Source: an uncultured Lentisphaerota bacterium (GTDB taxonomy: Bacteria; Verrucomicrobiota; Kiritimatiellia; CAIQIC01). From it: a DNA stretch of 38,780 bases. Below the pieces are notes generated by a model. The model did not search any database. It was not told the origin of the DNA and saw only the letters and a list, made by a program, of their open reading frames with translations. The stretch lies in contig CAITZM010000051.1 in the NCBI GenBank assembly GCA_903896925.1, positions 1 through 38,780 of the forward strand, in the 5' to 3' direction. Made by a program: the position numbers and the translations under genes. Each line of letters opens with the position of its first letter. Within the stretch, counting starts at the first letter, position 1. Below, in pieces: positions 25,462 to 34,124 of this stretch.

Positions 25462-27750
25462 ATGAGAACAATCCTGTGCGGTGTGGCTCTCTGCCTGGCA
25501 GGCGCGGTGGGCGTGGTCCGGGCTGCGGACGCAGCGCCGCTGCCCGACTTGACGATTTTCCTCGGCCAGCAAAACCGGGGCGCGGGCCTGGAGGTGCTTT
25601 CCGGCGGCGATGGCGCGAATGTTCCGCTGGATATCGAGGGCGTGCCGGCGCGCAGGGTTTCCGGTCCGCGCGCCAGCTATCTCTACGTCAAGATTGTCCA
25701 TCCGGCGTGGACCAACGCGCCCTGCGCGGCCTATCTCTCGGTGGATGTGCTCGACGAGCAGTTCACCCGGCTGACCGCGGAATACGACCGGGCGGACGCC
25801 TCACCGAACCTGCGGACGCTCTATACCCGGTCGCGGCAAAGCATCCTGCTGGTCGGCAGCGGGCGCTGGCGGACGGTGACGTTTTTCCTGCCGGACCTGC
25901 GTTTGGGGCACGGGCAGAATGGCGGCGCAGATTTCCGGCTGGTCGCGCGCGGCCTGGCCGTGCGGCACATCACGCTCTCGCCCGCGCCGCCGCGGGACTT
26001 TGACCCCGATCAACCGGTGGATCCTGAAACCCTCCGCTCCCTGGCCGTCAACCGTCCTGCGGGCATGGAAGTGACCTTCGGCAACGACGCGACGCTCGCG
26101 GATGCGCAGCTCTTCAAGGCGCTCGGCGTGTCGAGCGTGGAAAGCTACGTGGATTGGGCGGGCGTCGAGCCGGAGCCGGACCGCTGGGACTGGAGCAAAT
26201 GGGATGCGCAGGTGGCCATCCTCCAAAAGACGGGCCTGAAGTGGGTGCCGTTCCTGATCGCAGGTCCGGCCTATGCGACGCCGCTCTGGTTCCAGAACAG
26301 CCCTCAGTCGCATGTCTTCCGCTGCCTGGAGCACGGGCAGGACAGCCGCGTCCAAAGCATTTTCAACCCGGAACTGCGTCCGCGCGTCGCCGCGTTCCTC
26401 GCCGCTTTTGCAGAGCGCTATGCAGCGTCAAACGTGATCGAGAACGTGCTGCTGGGCGTCACCGGCATCTATGGCGAGAGCATCTATCCCGCGGGCCCGG
26501 AGGGCGGCTGGACGGGAAAGCTGACCGGCAGCTATCACAATCATCACGGCTGGTGGGCTGGCGATCCGTTGGCGGTCGCCGCGTTCCGCGCCGCGATGAA
26601 GAAACACTATGCCGACATCGCGGCGCTCAACGCCGCCTGGGATACGCGCTATGCCGACTTCACCGAGGTCGCGCCCTTCCTGCCCGCCAAGGCCGCGAAC
26701 GACCGCGCGCGCGCCGACATGGCCGAATGGTATCAGCAGGCGATGACCGACTGGGCCGCCTTCTGGGTGGCCGAGACGCGACACGTGCTGCCGAAGACGG
26801 AAATCTATCTCTGCACCGGCGGGCACGGCGTGCCCTTCCTGGGCGCGGACTTCACCGCCCAGGCCAAGGCCATCGCGCCGTTCGGGGCCGGTGTCCGCAT
26901 CACGAACGAGGGCAGCGACTACACGCACAACTTCCAGCTGACACGCGAGGTCGCCACGGCGACGCGGCTCTACCAGACCTTTTGCGGCTTTGAGCCGGCG
27001 AGCAAGGTGTCATCGACCGGGAACATCGCACGCATCTATAACGCGACGGCGTCCGGCGCGCACCAGTTGCACTGCTACACCGACAACGTGCTGGGCCATA
27101 ATCCCGCCGCTTCGTTGCAGGCGTTCCGCACGAACCTGTGCTGGCTCGCTCCGCGTCAGCCGCTCGTCACCGCAGCCCTCTATCTGCCGCGCGAGAGTTG
27201 GGCCGTGGACGAGACCATCTTGGATGGCTGCTATATCCTCTCGCGCCAGTTGCGCGACGTGACGGATCTGGATTTCGTGACGCGCCTCTCCGTGGCCGAC
27301 GGGGCGCTGCGCACGTGCCGCCTGCTGGTGCTGGCCGAGGCCCCGGTGCTCGAACCCGCCGCGGCCGCGCAGCTTGAGCAGTGGGTGCAGGCCGGCGGCA
27401 CGCTGGTGGTGGCCACGCGCAAGAACGTGCTGCCCGGCAGCCGGCTCTATGATTTGGCGGCGTGGCGGGACCGCCTGCTGGCCCCGGCCAAATCCTGCAA
27501 GGGCTTGCTCACCGGACACGTGGTACATCCCGGCGCGCTGGCCAAGCTGACGCGCCGCATCGGACAGGGCCGGACGGTTTTCCTGCCCGGGATCCTGCCG
27601 GACACCGAAGAGGTCGCACGGGTGGTCGCGGCGCTCCTGCCGGCCGCACCCGACGGCAAGCTGGACGGCCGCTTCGCGACGCAAACCGACGCGGGCGTGC
27701 TCTGGTACGAAGCCCTCAGCGGCCGGCTGTGGATGGATAAGAAACCGTGA
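25462..27750 (+). CDS. Secreted glycoside hydrolase, GH42-like
   Basis: A 762-residue protein with a signal peptide (MRTILCGVALCLAG to about residue 22). ATG 25462 is chosen because it starts the signal peptide. An N-terminal beta-rich part (about 25-190) precedes a TIM-barrel glycosidase domain (about 200-560) with GVEPEPDRWDWSKWD, typical of GH42 and related clan-A enzymes. Candidate acid/base E339 lies in GIYGES and candidate nucleophile E483 in TNEGSDY. A GATase-like trimerisation-type domain follows (about 590-690, CRLLVLAEAP and GGTLVVATRK). The stretch with KKHYADIAALNAAWDTRY is characteristic of beta-galactosidase-like GH42 relatives. It probably removes sugar residues outside the cytoplasm for use by the two preceding enzymes. 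Substrate specificity cannot be read. Confidence 0.8.
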   Translation: MRTILCGVALCLAGAVGVVRAADAAPLPDLTIFLGQQNRGAGLEVLSGGDGANVPLDIEGVPARRVSGPRASYLYVKIVHPAWTNAPCAAYLSVDVLDEQFTRLTAEYDRADASPNLRTLYTRSRQSILLVGSGRWRTVTFFLPDLRLGHGQNGGADFRLVARGLAVRHITLSPAPPRDFDPDQPVDPETLRSLAVNRPAGMEVTFGNDATLADAQLFKALGVSSVESYVDWAGVEPEPDRWDWSKWDAQVAILQKTGLKWVPFLIAGPAYATPLWFQNSPQSHVFRCLEHGQDSRVQSIFNPELRPRVAAFLAAFAERYAASNVIENVLLGVTGIYGESIYPAGPEGGWTGKLTGSYHNHHGWWAGDPLAVAAFRAAMKKHYADIAALNAAWDTRYADFTEVAPFLPAKAANDRARADMAEWYQQAMTDWAAFWVAETRHVLPKTEIYLCTGGHGVPFLGADFTAQAKAIAPFGAGVRITNEGSDYTHNFQLTREVATATRLYQTFCGFEPASKVSSTGNIARIYNATASGAHQLHCYTDNVLGHNPAASLQAFRTNLCWLAPRQPLVTAALYLPRESWAVDETILDGCYILSRQLRDVTDLDFVTRLSVADGALRTCRLLVLAEAPVLEPAAAAQLEQWVQAGGTLVVATRKNVLPGSRLYDLAAWRDRLLAPAKSCKGLLTGHVVHPGALAKLTRRIGQGRTVFLPGILPDTEEVARVVAALLPAAPDGKLDGRFATQTDAGVLWYEALSGRLWMDKKP

Positions 27751-28074
27751 GGATGACATTGGTTTTGCAATCAAGAGCCGGCTTTCCTTCCGGCGTCCCG
27801 TCAGGGACGTTGCGAAAGTAGGCCGGCGCTTCAGCGCCGGGTAAACACGGGACACACACTCAAGTCCCGTAGGGACGATAGAAATCCAGGAGTATCCCGA
27901 CCACGTCCGCCTGTGCGACGCCTTCGGCGGAGCCGCAAGCTGTAGCGGCGGTCTGTGACCGCCGACGGCGGCCGCAGGCCGCCGCTACAGAAGATGGCTG
28001 GGCACGACGGTTCGACAAGCTCACCGCAGATGCCTCGCCCCACCCTGTTATGATTTCACCCTGCAGGTCACCCA
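27751..28074. repeat. Intergenic palindromes, several REP types
   Basis: No gene is seen in these 324 bp between convergent genes. Elements: CGTCCC-GTCA-GGGACG at 27794-27809. GTAG-G then CCGGCGCT-TC-AGCGCCGG at 27818-27840. GTCCC-GTA-GGGAC at 27864-27876. A head-to-head REP pair at 27942-27988: GTAG with stem CGGCGGTC/GACCGCCG, then stem CGGCGGCC/GGCCGCCG with CTAC. A GGTTCGACAAGCTCACC half-palindrome lies near 28008. The GTAG-headed units follow the same architecture as the clusters near the GloVer genes but have different stems, so several REP families coexist. Confidence 0.65.
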
Positions 28075-29403
28075 TCAGCGAGCGGCCAGCGCGCGTTCGG
28101 CCGCGGCGAGGAACTGCGCGATGTGGTCTGCGGTATGCGCGGCGGAGACAAACGCGGCCTCGAACTGTGCCGGCGGCAAATACAGCCCCTGCTCCAGCAT
28201 CCCGTGGAAGAAACGTCCGAAGGCCGCGGTGTCACAACGCTTCGCGTCCGTCAGATCGCGGATCGGTGCGGTCGTGAAGAAGGGCGTGAACAAACTGCCG
28301 AGCTGCGCGCAATGTGCGGTGACGCCGTGACGCCGCGCGGCGGCGTTGAAGCCCGCCGCCAGTTGCGCCGCCAGTTTCTCCATCCGCGCATAGGGCTTGT
28401 CACGGCGCAGAATCTCGATGGTCTTCAGCCCCGCGGTGACGGCGACAGGATTCCCGGAGAGCGTGCCGGCCTGATAGACCCGGCCCAGCGGCGCGAGATG
28501 GTCCATGATGTCCGCACGGCCGCCAAACGCACCCATCGGCATGCCGCCGCCCATGATCTTGCCGAGGCACGTCAGATCCGGCGTGATGCCGATCAACTGG
28601 CCGTAGGTCGTCGGGCCGAACCGGAACCCGGTGATGACCTCGTCGAAGATCAGCACGGCGCCGCACTGTTTGGCGAGTTTGCGCAGCCCCGCGAGATAGC
28701 CCGGCAGCGGAGGCACGAGCCCCATGTTGCCGGCGACCGGCTCGACGATGATCGCGGCGAGCTCGTGGCCCGCGCGGCCGACGAGTTCCCTGACGGCTTT
28801 GAGATCGTTGTAGGGCAGGACGAAGGTGTCGGCCGCCGCGCCCGGCGTGACGCCGGCGGACGAGGCGACCCCGCCGGTCAGCAGGCCGCTGCCCGCGGCC
28901 ACCAGCAAACAGTCGCTGTGGCCGTGGTAGCAGCCCTCGAACTTGAGCACCTTGTTCCGGCCCGTGAAGCCGCGCGCCAGCCGGAGGGCCGACATCACGG
29001 CCTCGGTGCCGGAGCTGACCAGGCGCACCTTTTCGAGATAGCTGGCGCACGAGCGCAGCAGTTCGGCAATCTCCACCTCGTGCGCCGTGCAGGCGCCAAA
29101 GCTCATCCCGTCCGCAGCAGTCTTCTGGACCGCGGCGACCACCTCGGGATGCGCGTGGCCCAAAATCAGCGGCCCCCACGAGCCGCAGAAGTCCAGGTAC
29201 GCGCGGCCATCCACGCTCCAGACCTGGGCACCGGCGCCGCGCGCCATGAACACCGGGTCGCCACCGACTGCACGGAACGCGCGCACCGGGCTGTTGACGC
29301 CGCCGGGAATCACGCGCTCGGCGCGGGCGAAGAGAGCGGAGGAAAGGGTCGAGGGACGCGAGACGGGAGGCTTGAGCTTTTTGTTTTTCTTAGGCTGTTT
29401 CAT
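28075..29403 (-). CDS. hemL: Glutamate-1-semialdehyde 2,1-aminomutase
   Basis: A 442-residue PLP enzyme that converts glutamate-1-semialdehyde, the product of HemA, to 5-aminolevulinate in the cytoplasm. Family features: VIPGGVNSPVRAFRAVGG (31-48), SGTEAVMSALRLAR (131-144), GCYHGHSD (157-164), IFDEVITGFR (252-261) and PLP-binding lysine K282 in CLGKIMGGGMP. The length fits the family (about 430). The N-terminus has a lysine-rich stretch (MKQPKKNKKLK) not usual for HemL. It lies 128 bp downstream of hemB on the same strand. This gap contains short AATCATAAATCG-like repeats and no clear terminator, so it may be read from the operon or from its own promoter. Confidence 0.96.
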   Translation of the reverse strand: MKQPKKNKKLKPPVSRPSTLSSALFARAERVIPGGVNSPVRAFRAVGGDPVFMARGAGAQVWSVDGRAYLDFCGSWGPLILGHAHPEVVAAVQKTAADGMSFGACTAHEVEIAELLRSCASYLEKVRLVSSGTEAVMSALRLARGFTGRNKVLKFEGCYHGHSDCLLVAAGSGLLTGGVASSAGVTPGAAADTFVLPYNDLKAVRELVGRAGHELAAIIVEPVAGNMGLVPPLPGYLAGLRKLAKQCGAVLIFDEVITGFRFGPTTYGQLIGITPDLTCLGKIMGGGMPMGAFGGRADIMDHLAPLGRVYQAGTLSGNPVAVTAGLKTIEILRRDKPYARMEKLAAQLAAGFNAAARRHGVTAHCAQLGSLFTPFFTTAPIRDLTDAKRCDTAAFGRFFHGMLEQGLYLPPAQFEAAFVSAAHTADHIAQFLAAAERALAAR

Positions 29404-29531
29404 AAGTTCCGGTTGCTTCCGTTTTTAAAAGGACGGCAAGGACGACAGGGACATCTCTCAGCTCAGGGCCTTCGCCACTTTCATGAGCGTCATCAATCAT
29501 AAATCGCAAATCATAATTTACGTATCCCTCG

Positions 29532-30512
29532 TCACTTCACCAGCTCGTTATACCGATTTGCCCAGTAGGAGATGAAGATGTCCGTTCCAGCCCGGGAGAG
29601 GGCCAGGATGGATTCGCGGACCATGCCGCGCAGGTCGCCCCAGCCGCGGGCGGCGGTGGCGTGGAGCATCGCGTATTCTCCGCTGACGTTGTAGGCGGCG
29701 ATGGGCAGGTCCGTCCGCTCGCGCAACCGGGTGATGACATCGAGGTAGAACAGCGCGGGTTTGACCATCAGGATGTCGGCGCCCTCGGCCTCGTCGAGAG
29801 CCGATTCGCGCAGGACGGTGCGCAGGTCGGCGGCGGAAGCCTGGTAGCCGCGCCGGTCGCCGGACTTCGGCACCGACTGCTCCGCCTCGCGGAACGGGCC
29901 GTACATGGCGGAGGCGAACTTGGTCGAGTAGCTCATGAGGCCGGTATCAGTGAAGCCGGCGGCATCGAGCGCGGTGCGGATTGCGACGACCTGGCCATCC
30001 ATCATCGCGCTCGGCGCCACGGTGTGCGCGCCGGCTTCCGCTTGCGAGACGGCGACCTTGGCGAGCAGCTTGAGCGTCGCGTCGTTATCCACGTCGCCGC
30101 GCCGGGTGAGCACACCGCAGTGCCCGTGATCGGTATAGGCACAGAGGCAGACGTCACCCATGACCACGAGGTCGGGGAATTCGCGGCGGATGGCGCGGAT
30201 GGCCTGCTGCACGGCGCCCTTCGAGGCGTAGGCCGCGCTGCCGCGGGCATCCTTGCCGCCGTCGGGCACCCCGAAAAGCATCACGCCGCCGAGACCCTGC
30301 TTCACCACCGGCTCCAGTTCGCGCAGCAACATGTCGCCGCTCAGCCGGAACTGGTCGGGCATGGAACTGATTTCTTCGCGCCGGTTTTTCCCGGGCGCGA
30401 CGAAGACGGGCCAGACAAATTTCTCCGGACCGGGCAGGGCCTGGCCGGTCATCCGGCGCAGTGCCTCGGTCGCGCGCAGCCGCCGCAGTCGCACCGCTGG
30501 AAATCCGTTCAT
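29532..30512 (-). CDS. hemB: Porphobilinogen synthase (5-aminolevulinate dehydratase)
   Basis: A 326-residue enzyme that condenses two 5-aminolevulinates to porphobilinogen. Schiff-base lysines K198 (YSTKFASAMYGPFR) and K251 (LMVKPALFYLD) are present. The cysteine zinc site is seen as C122, C124 and C132 in VCLCAYTDHGHCG, so this is a zinc-type enzyme and not the magnesium-only type. The start at 30512 is supported by a GGGAGAG ribosome-binding sequence about 6 nt upstream and by overlap with the stop of the preceding hemC-cobA-hemD gene (ATGA). An upstream in-frame extension has no family similarity. Confidence 0.96.
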   Translation of the reverse strand: MNGFPAVRLRRLRATEALRRMTGQALPGPEKFVWPVFVAPGKNRREEISSMPDQFRLSGDMLLRELEPVVKQGLGGVMLFGVPDGGKDARGSAAYASKGAVQQAIRAIRREFPDLVVMGDVCLCAYTDHGHCGVLTRRGDVDNDATLKLLAKVAVSQAEAGAHTVAPSAMMDGQVVAIRTALDAAGFTDTGLMSYSTKFASAMYGPFREAEQSVPKSGDRRGYQASAADLRTVLRESALDEAEGADILMVKPALFYLDVITRLRERTDLPIAAYNVSGEYAMLHATAARGWGDLRGMVRESILALSRAGTDIFISYWANRYNELVK

Positions 30513-32671
30513 GTCGCTCTCCCTTGCGCCTGTTTCCGCAATACCGTGCCGACGCTGTAGGCCGCGAGCGCCTGGATCGCACCCTCGACCGTAGCCGTGA
30601 AACCCATCACGTCGGCCCGCAAACCCGCGCTCTTGAGAGCCCGCTCCGTAGGCAGGCCGATGGCCACAATCGGACAACCCGCGAGCGGCTCGGTGCCCCA
30701 GGCCTCGACATAGGTCTCCACCGCCGAGGCGCTGGCGAAGAACACCGCGTCGCAGGCGGGGCGCGCAGGATAGTGCAGGCGTTCGTTCTTGTAGACGATC
30801 AGGTCATGGACTTCCAGCCCGAGCTTCTGCAGGTCGGCGGTCAGGTCCGGGCCGGCCTTGTCGGACCGGATGCGCAGCACCGGCTTGCCGGAGGCGAGCA
30901 GACCCGCCACGCTCGCCTGGATGCCGGCGGCGCCGAAATCAGCCGGGGGCTGCAGGTCGGCGATGAGCCCGAGTTCCTGTTCGACGGCGGCCGCGGTGCC
31001 GGGGCCGCTGACCATGATCTTCGGCAACTGGCGCACATCGAGCCGCGCGGCGCGCAGCAGCGCGGCAAAGCAGCGCACCGAGGAAGGCGAGGTGACGACG
31101 AGCCAGCCGTAACGCGCCAAGTGTTTCAACTCCGCCCCTGCCGCCGGGTCGGGCACGAGCCGGATCAACGGGCAGGCGACCGGCAGCCCGCCGAAGTCGC
31201 GCACGAGATCCGCGGATTTTTCCTGCAGCGCCTCGCTACAGGTGATGAGAATGCGCCGGCCCTGCAGTGCGCCGAGGGAACGGTCGTAGCCAAAGCGCGT
31301 GACCGCGCCGACCAGGAAGAGTCCGGGCGCCGCATCGGCGGCAGGGCTGAGGGCAGATGGTGAAGGGTCGCTATCCGCAAATTCCTTCAACGACATCCGC
31401 ACGATCTTTTCCTGATCGCCCCCGGCGTCGAACACGAGCGCGGCCGGTGTTTCCGGCGGCGTGCCGTCGGCGATGAGTTCACGGGAGGTCGCTCCCACGA
31501 TTTCCGCGCCCATGAAGAAGACGATGGGCAGGGCCGCACGCGCCTCGCGGTTGATCGGCCCTGTCGCGCCGCCCTTGGCGCGCGCCGTCATCACGCAGAA
31601 GCCGCGCGACTCGCCGCGCCGGGTCAGGAGCATCCCGGTGCCGGTGGTGGCGGCCTGCAGACTGCTGATGCCCGGCAGCACGCGGTACGGCAGGTGCAGG
31701 GCGTCGAGCGTTTCGACTTCCTCGGCCAGGCGGCCGAAGATGCCGGGATCGCCGCCCTTGAGTCGGACCACGCGCAGGCCTTGGCGCGCATAGCGGGCCA
31801 GCAGCTCATTGATTTCGCCCTGCTCCGCGCGGTGCTGGCCGCAGCGCTTGCCCACGTCCACGCGGCGGGCGCTCGGAGGCAGTTCCGCCAAGGACTGCTG
31901 GTCCATCAACACATCGTAGAGGCAAACCTCGGCCTGGCGCAGGGCGCGCAAGCCGGCGAGCGTGAGGGCATCGCGTCCGGCGCCGCCGCCGACAAAGGTC
32001 ACCGCCTTCATAAACAGGCTGCGCAGCCGCAGGAAGGTGGGATCGCCGGCGCGGAAGGTGAGCGCGAGCGAACCCTGGCCCTCGGGCGTGGCGAGGTCGT
32101 CCAAGGGCAGCCACTCGCTGATGCGTTGCGCGAGGCCCAGCCGCAGCAGGGCCGCACCGGCCATCATCAGCAGATCGAATTTCCCGCTGTCGAGTTGGGC
32201 CAGACGGCCCTCGATGTTACCCCGGATGGGCAGCAGCTGGGCGCCGGGAAACCGCTTGAGGCAGTAGGCTTCGCGCCGTGCGCTGCTGATGCCGATGCTG
32301 GGGTTCGCGGGCAGGTCGCTCCAGCTTTTGCCGGCAGGCAGGATGAGCGCGTCGCGCGGATCCTCGCGCCACGGCAGCCAGCACCAATCCAGGCCTTCGG
32401 GCACGGGATCGGGCAGGTCCTTGGCACTGTGCACGGCGCAATCGAGACGCCCCTCGCGGATGCCCTCATCGAGGTCGCGCGTGAAAAAATCTGGAGGGCT
32501 GGACCGCAGGTCGGTGACCTGGTCGCGGTCGCCGATGGTCGGCATCTGTACGACCTCCCAGCGCGTGCCGGGCAGCCAAGCTGCCAGCCGATCCAGCGTG
32601 CTCTGCGTCTGCTGCAGGGCCAGCCGGCTATTTCGCGTCCCCACCCTGAACGTCGCCCACGAGTTTGTCAT
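30509..32671 (-). CDS. Fused HemC (without domain 3)-CobA-HemD
   Basis: A 720-residue trifunctional protein. Residues 1-220 match porphobilinogen deaminase domains 1-2: FRVGTRNSRLAL, HSAKDLP with catalytic D85, SSARREAY, PIRGNIEGRL, and TPEGQGSLAL as the usual end of domain 2. The C-terminal domain with the cofactor cysteine (LEGGC) is missing, and the GGKGLF lid sequence is replaced by SSPPDFF. From M221 (MKAVTFVGGG) to about 460 it is uroporphyrinogen-III C-methyltransferase (VVRLKGGDPGIFGR, LPGISS, LLTRRGESRG). From about 470 it is uroporphyrinogen-III synthase (GRRILITC, VVTSPSSVRCF, FFASASAVETY). ATG 32671 is chosen because it gives the usual 11 residues before the first conserved arginine; it overlaps hemA by 44 nt. 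Together the parts would turn porphobilinogen into precorrin-2. Confidence 0.88.
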   Translation of the reverse strand: MTNSWATFRVGTRNSRLALQQTQSTLDRLAAWLPGTRWEVVQMPTIGDRDQVTDLRSSPPDFFTRDLDEGIREGRLDCAVHSAKDLPDPVPEGLDWCWLPWREDPRDALILPAGKSWSDLPANPSIGISSARREAYCLKRFPGAQLLPIRGNIEGRLAQLDSGKFDLLMMAGAALLRLGLAQRISEWLPLDDLATPEGQGSLALTFRAGDPTFLRLRSLFMKAVTFVGGGAGRDALTLAGLRALRQAEVCLYDVLMDQQSLAELPPSARRVDVGKRCGQHRAEQGEINELLARYARQGLRVVRLKGGDPGIFGRLAEEVETLDALHLPYRVLPGISSLQAATTGTGMLLTRRGESRGFCVMTARAKGGATGPINREARAALPIVFFMGAEIVGATSRELIADGTPPETPAALVFDAGGDQEKIVRMSLKEFADSDPSPSALSPAADAAPGLFLVGAVTRFGYDRSLGALQGRRILITCSEALQEKSADLVRDFGGLPVACPLIRLVPDPAAGAELKHLARYGWLVVTSPSSVRCFAALLRAARLDVRQLPKIMVSGPGTAAAVEQELGLIADLQPPADFGAAGIQASVAGLLASGKPVLRIRSDKAGPDLTADLQKLGLEVHDLIVYKNERLHYPARPACDAVFFASASAVETYVEAWGTEPLAGCPIVAIGLPTERALKSAGLRADVMGFTATVEGAIQALAAYSVGTVLRKQAQGRAT

Positions 32672-34124
32672 ACATGTCCCGGTGTTCGGCCACGGAGCAG
32701 CGGGCGGTCTCCAGCAGGCGGTCCATGTCGCCATTGCCGTGCCGCTGCCAGGCCTTGAGGCCATCAAGGTCCACTACGTGCAAGTTGTCGCTCAACCCCT
32801 GCAGCTCCGGCGCGACATTATGCGGCACGCCGAGGTCGAGCACCAGCACGGGTTGCTCCTGGTTGAAAAACGGGGCGTGGCCCTGATGCAGGACGTGCGC
32901 GCCGCTGGACAGCGCGCACAGGATCGCATCGGCCTGGCCGAGCGCATCGCGCAGGCCGTTGAAGGAAATCAGGCGCACCTGGGCCGCGAGTTCCGGCGGC
33001 ACGGTCGGCTGATTGACGTGGTAACACCAGGTGCACTCCAGGCCCGCGGCCGCACAGCGCCGGATCAGGCCCTCGCCGATCTTGCCCCCGCCGAGGATCA
33101 GCAGGCGGCGGCCGCGCAGCTTGGGCAACTCGGCCTGGAGATATTGCAGGGCCAGGTCCTCGATCTCCACATTGCCCAGCAGCGGGCCGGTGGTTTCGCG
33201 GATGTGCTTGGAAATGTGCAGCCCGGCGCTCAGCCAGCTCTCCATGAAACTGCCCGCCCAGCCGGCCTCCGTCGCGAGCCGCAGGGCTTCCTTGAGCTGG
33301 GCGACGATGTGATTCTCGCCGGGCGACTGCGACAGCATGCCCGCGGCGAGCAGGCCGAGATGTTCGAACGCCGCCCAGCCGGTCTTGCAGTACTGCGCGT
33401 GCGCCGGCAGCTGGTCCAGGCGCATCACCCGACGCAAGAGCTCCTGCACCGCGGGTTCCTGCGTGCCCAGCGCGATCAGCTCCACGCGGTTGCAGGTATT
33501 GAGGAGCATGAATTCGTGCAGGCCCCAGACCTGCCGCAGCATCGCGCCGGTCTCGCCAAACAGGCTGCCGACCAGGTGATACCTCTCGCGCTCTGTGACA
33601 TTGAGCTGCTCATGGCTGGTACCCAGCACCAGAAAACCCGCCGAAGCGATCAGGTCCATGTGCCGCGCGAGGTTGTCCTTGACGATGCGCGCCTGGCGGC
33701 AGGAGCGGCCGCCGGTCGACACCGAAACGGCGACGCTGCGGCTGCGGAAGGTTGCCGGCGTCAGAAAACGGCCCAGGCGCCAGCTGCCATCCACCGAACA
33801 GGCCAGCACGTTGTGCTTGGCGCTTTCCTCCAGCACCCGCCGGTTGATCGGCTCGATGCTGGTGGCGGCGAAGACCAGAAATTGCCCCACGACATCCTCC
33901 GGAGCAAAATCGCGCGCGAGGTGCTTGACCGTGCCGGCCGCGATCAGTTCGCCCAGCTCGGTCTGGATCTCCGGACTGACGACCGTGATCAGCGCGCCGG
34001 CCTCGACCAGCGAGCGCACCTTGCGCGTCGCGATCTTGCCGCCGCCGACGACGAGACACGGCCGGCCGTCGAGCAGCAGACTGACGGGGAAAACCGATTC
34101 CGGCGTTGGATCGCGTGGACTCAC
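32628..34124 (-). CDS. hemA: Fused precorrin-2 dehydrogenase (SirC)-glutamyl-tRNA reductase (HemA)
   Basis: A 498-residue fusion. Residues about 11-155 are an SirC/Met8/CysG-N domain that oxidises precorrin-2 to sirohydrochlorin (LVVGGGKIATRKV at 24-36, AATSIEPINRRV). Residues about 160-490 are glutamyl-tRNA reductase, the first enzyme of the C5 pathway, with catalytic C211 in NTCNRVE, GENHIVAQLKEA (269-280) and a second NAD(P) site ILGGGKIGEG (343-352). The start is GTG 34124, overlapping the stop of the ahbA-ahbB gene as GTGA; no ATG is better placed. One polypeptide therefore carries an early and a late step of the siroheme branch. It ends with TAG. The CysG-A methylase activity is on the next gene's product. 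Confidence 0.92.
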   Translation of the reverse strand: MSPRDPTPESVFPVSLLLDGRPCLVVGGGKIATRKVRSLVEAGALITVVSPEIQTELGELIAAGTVKHLARDFAPEDVVGQFLVFAATSIEPINRRVLEESAKHNVLACSVDGSWRLGRFLTPATFRSRSVAVSVSTGGRSCRQARIVKDNLARHMDLIASAGFLVLGTSHEQLNVTERERYHLVGSLFGETGAMLRQVWGLHEFMLLNTCNRVELIALGTQEPAVQELLRRVMRLDQLPAHAQYCKTGWAAFEHLGLLAAGMLSQSPGENHIVAQLKEALRLATEAGWAGSFMESWLSAGLHISKHIRETTGPLLGNVEIEDLALQYLQAELPKLRGRRLLILGGGKIGEGLIRRCAAAGLECTWCYHVNQPTVPPELAAQVRLISFNGLRDALGQADAILCALSSGAHVLHQGHAPFFNQEQPVLVLDLGVPHNVAPELQGLSDNLHVVDLDGLKAWQRHGNGDMDRLLETARCSVAEHRDMYDKLVGDVQGGDAK

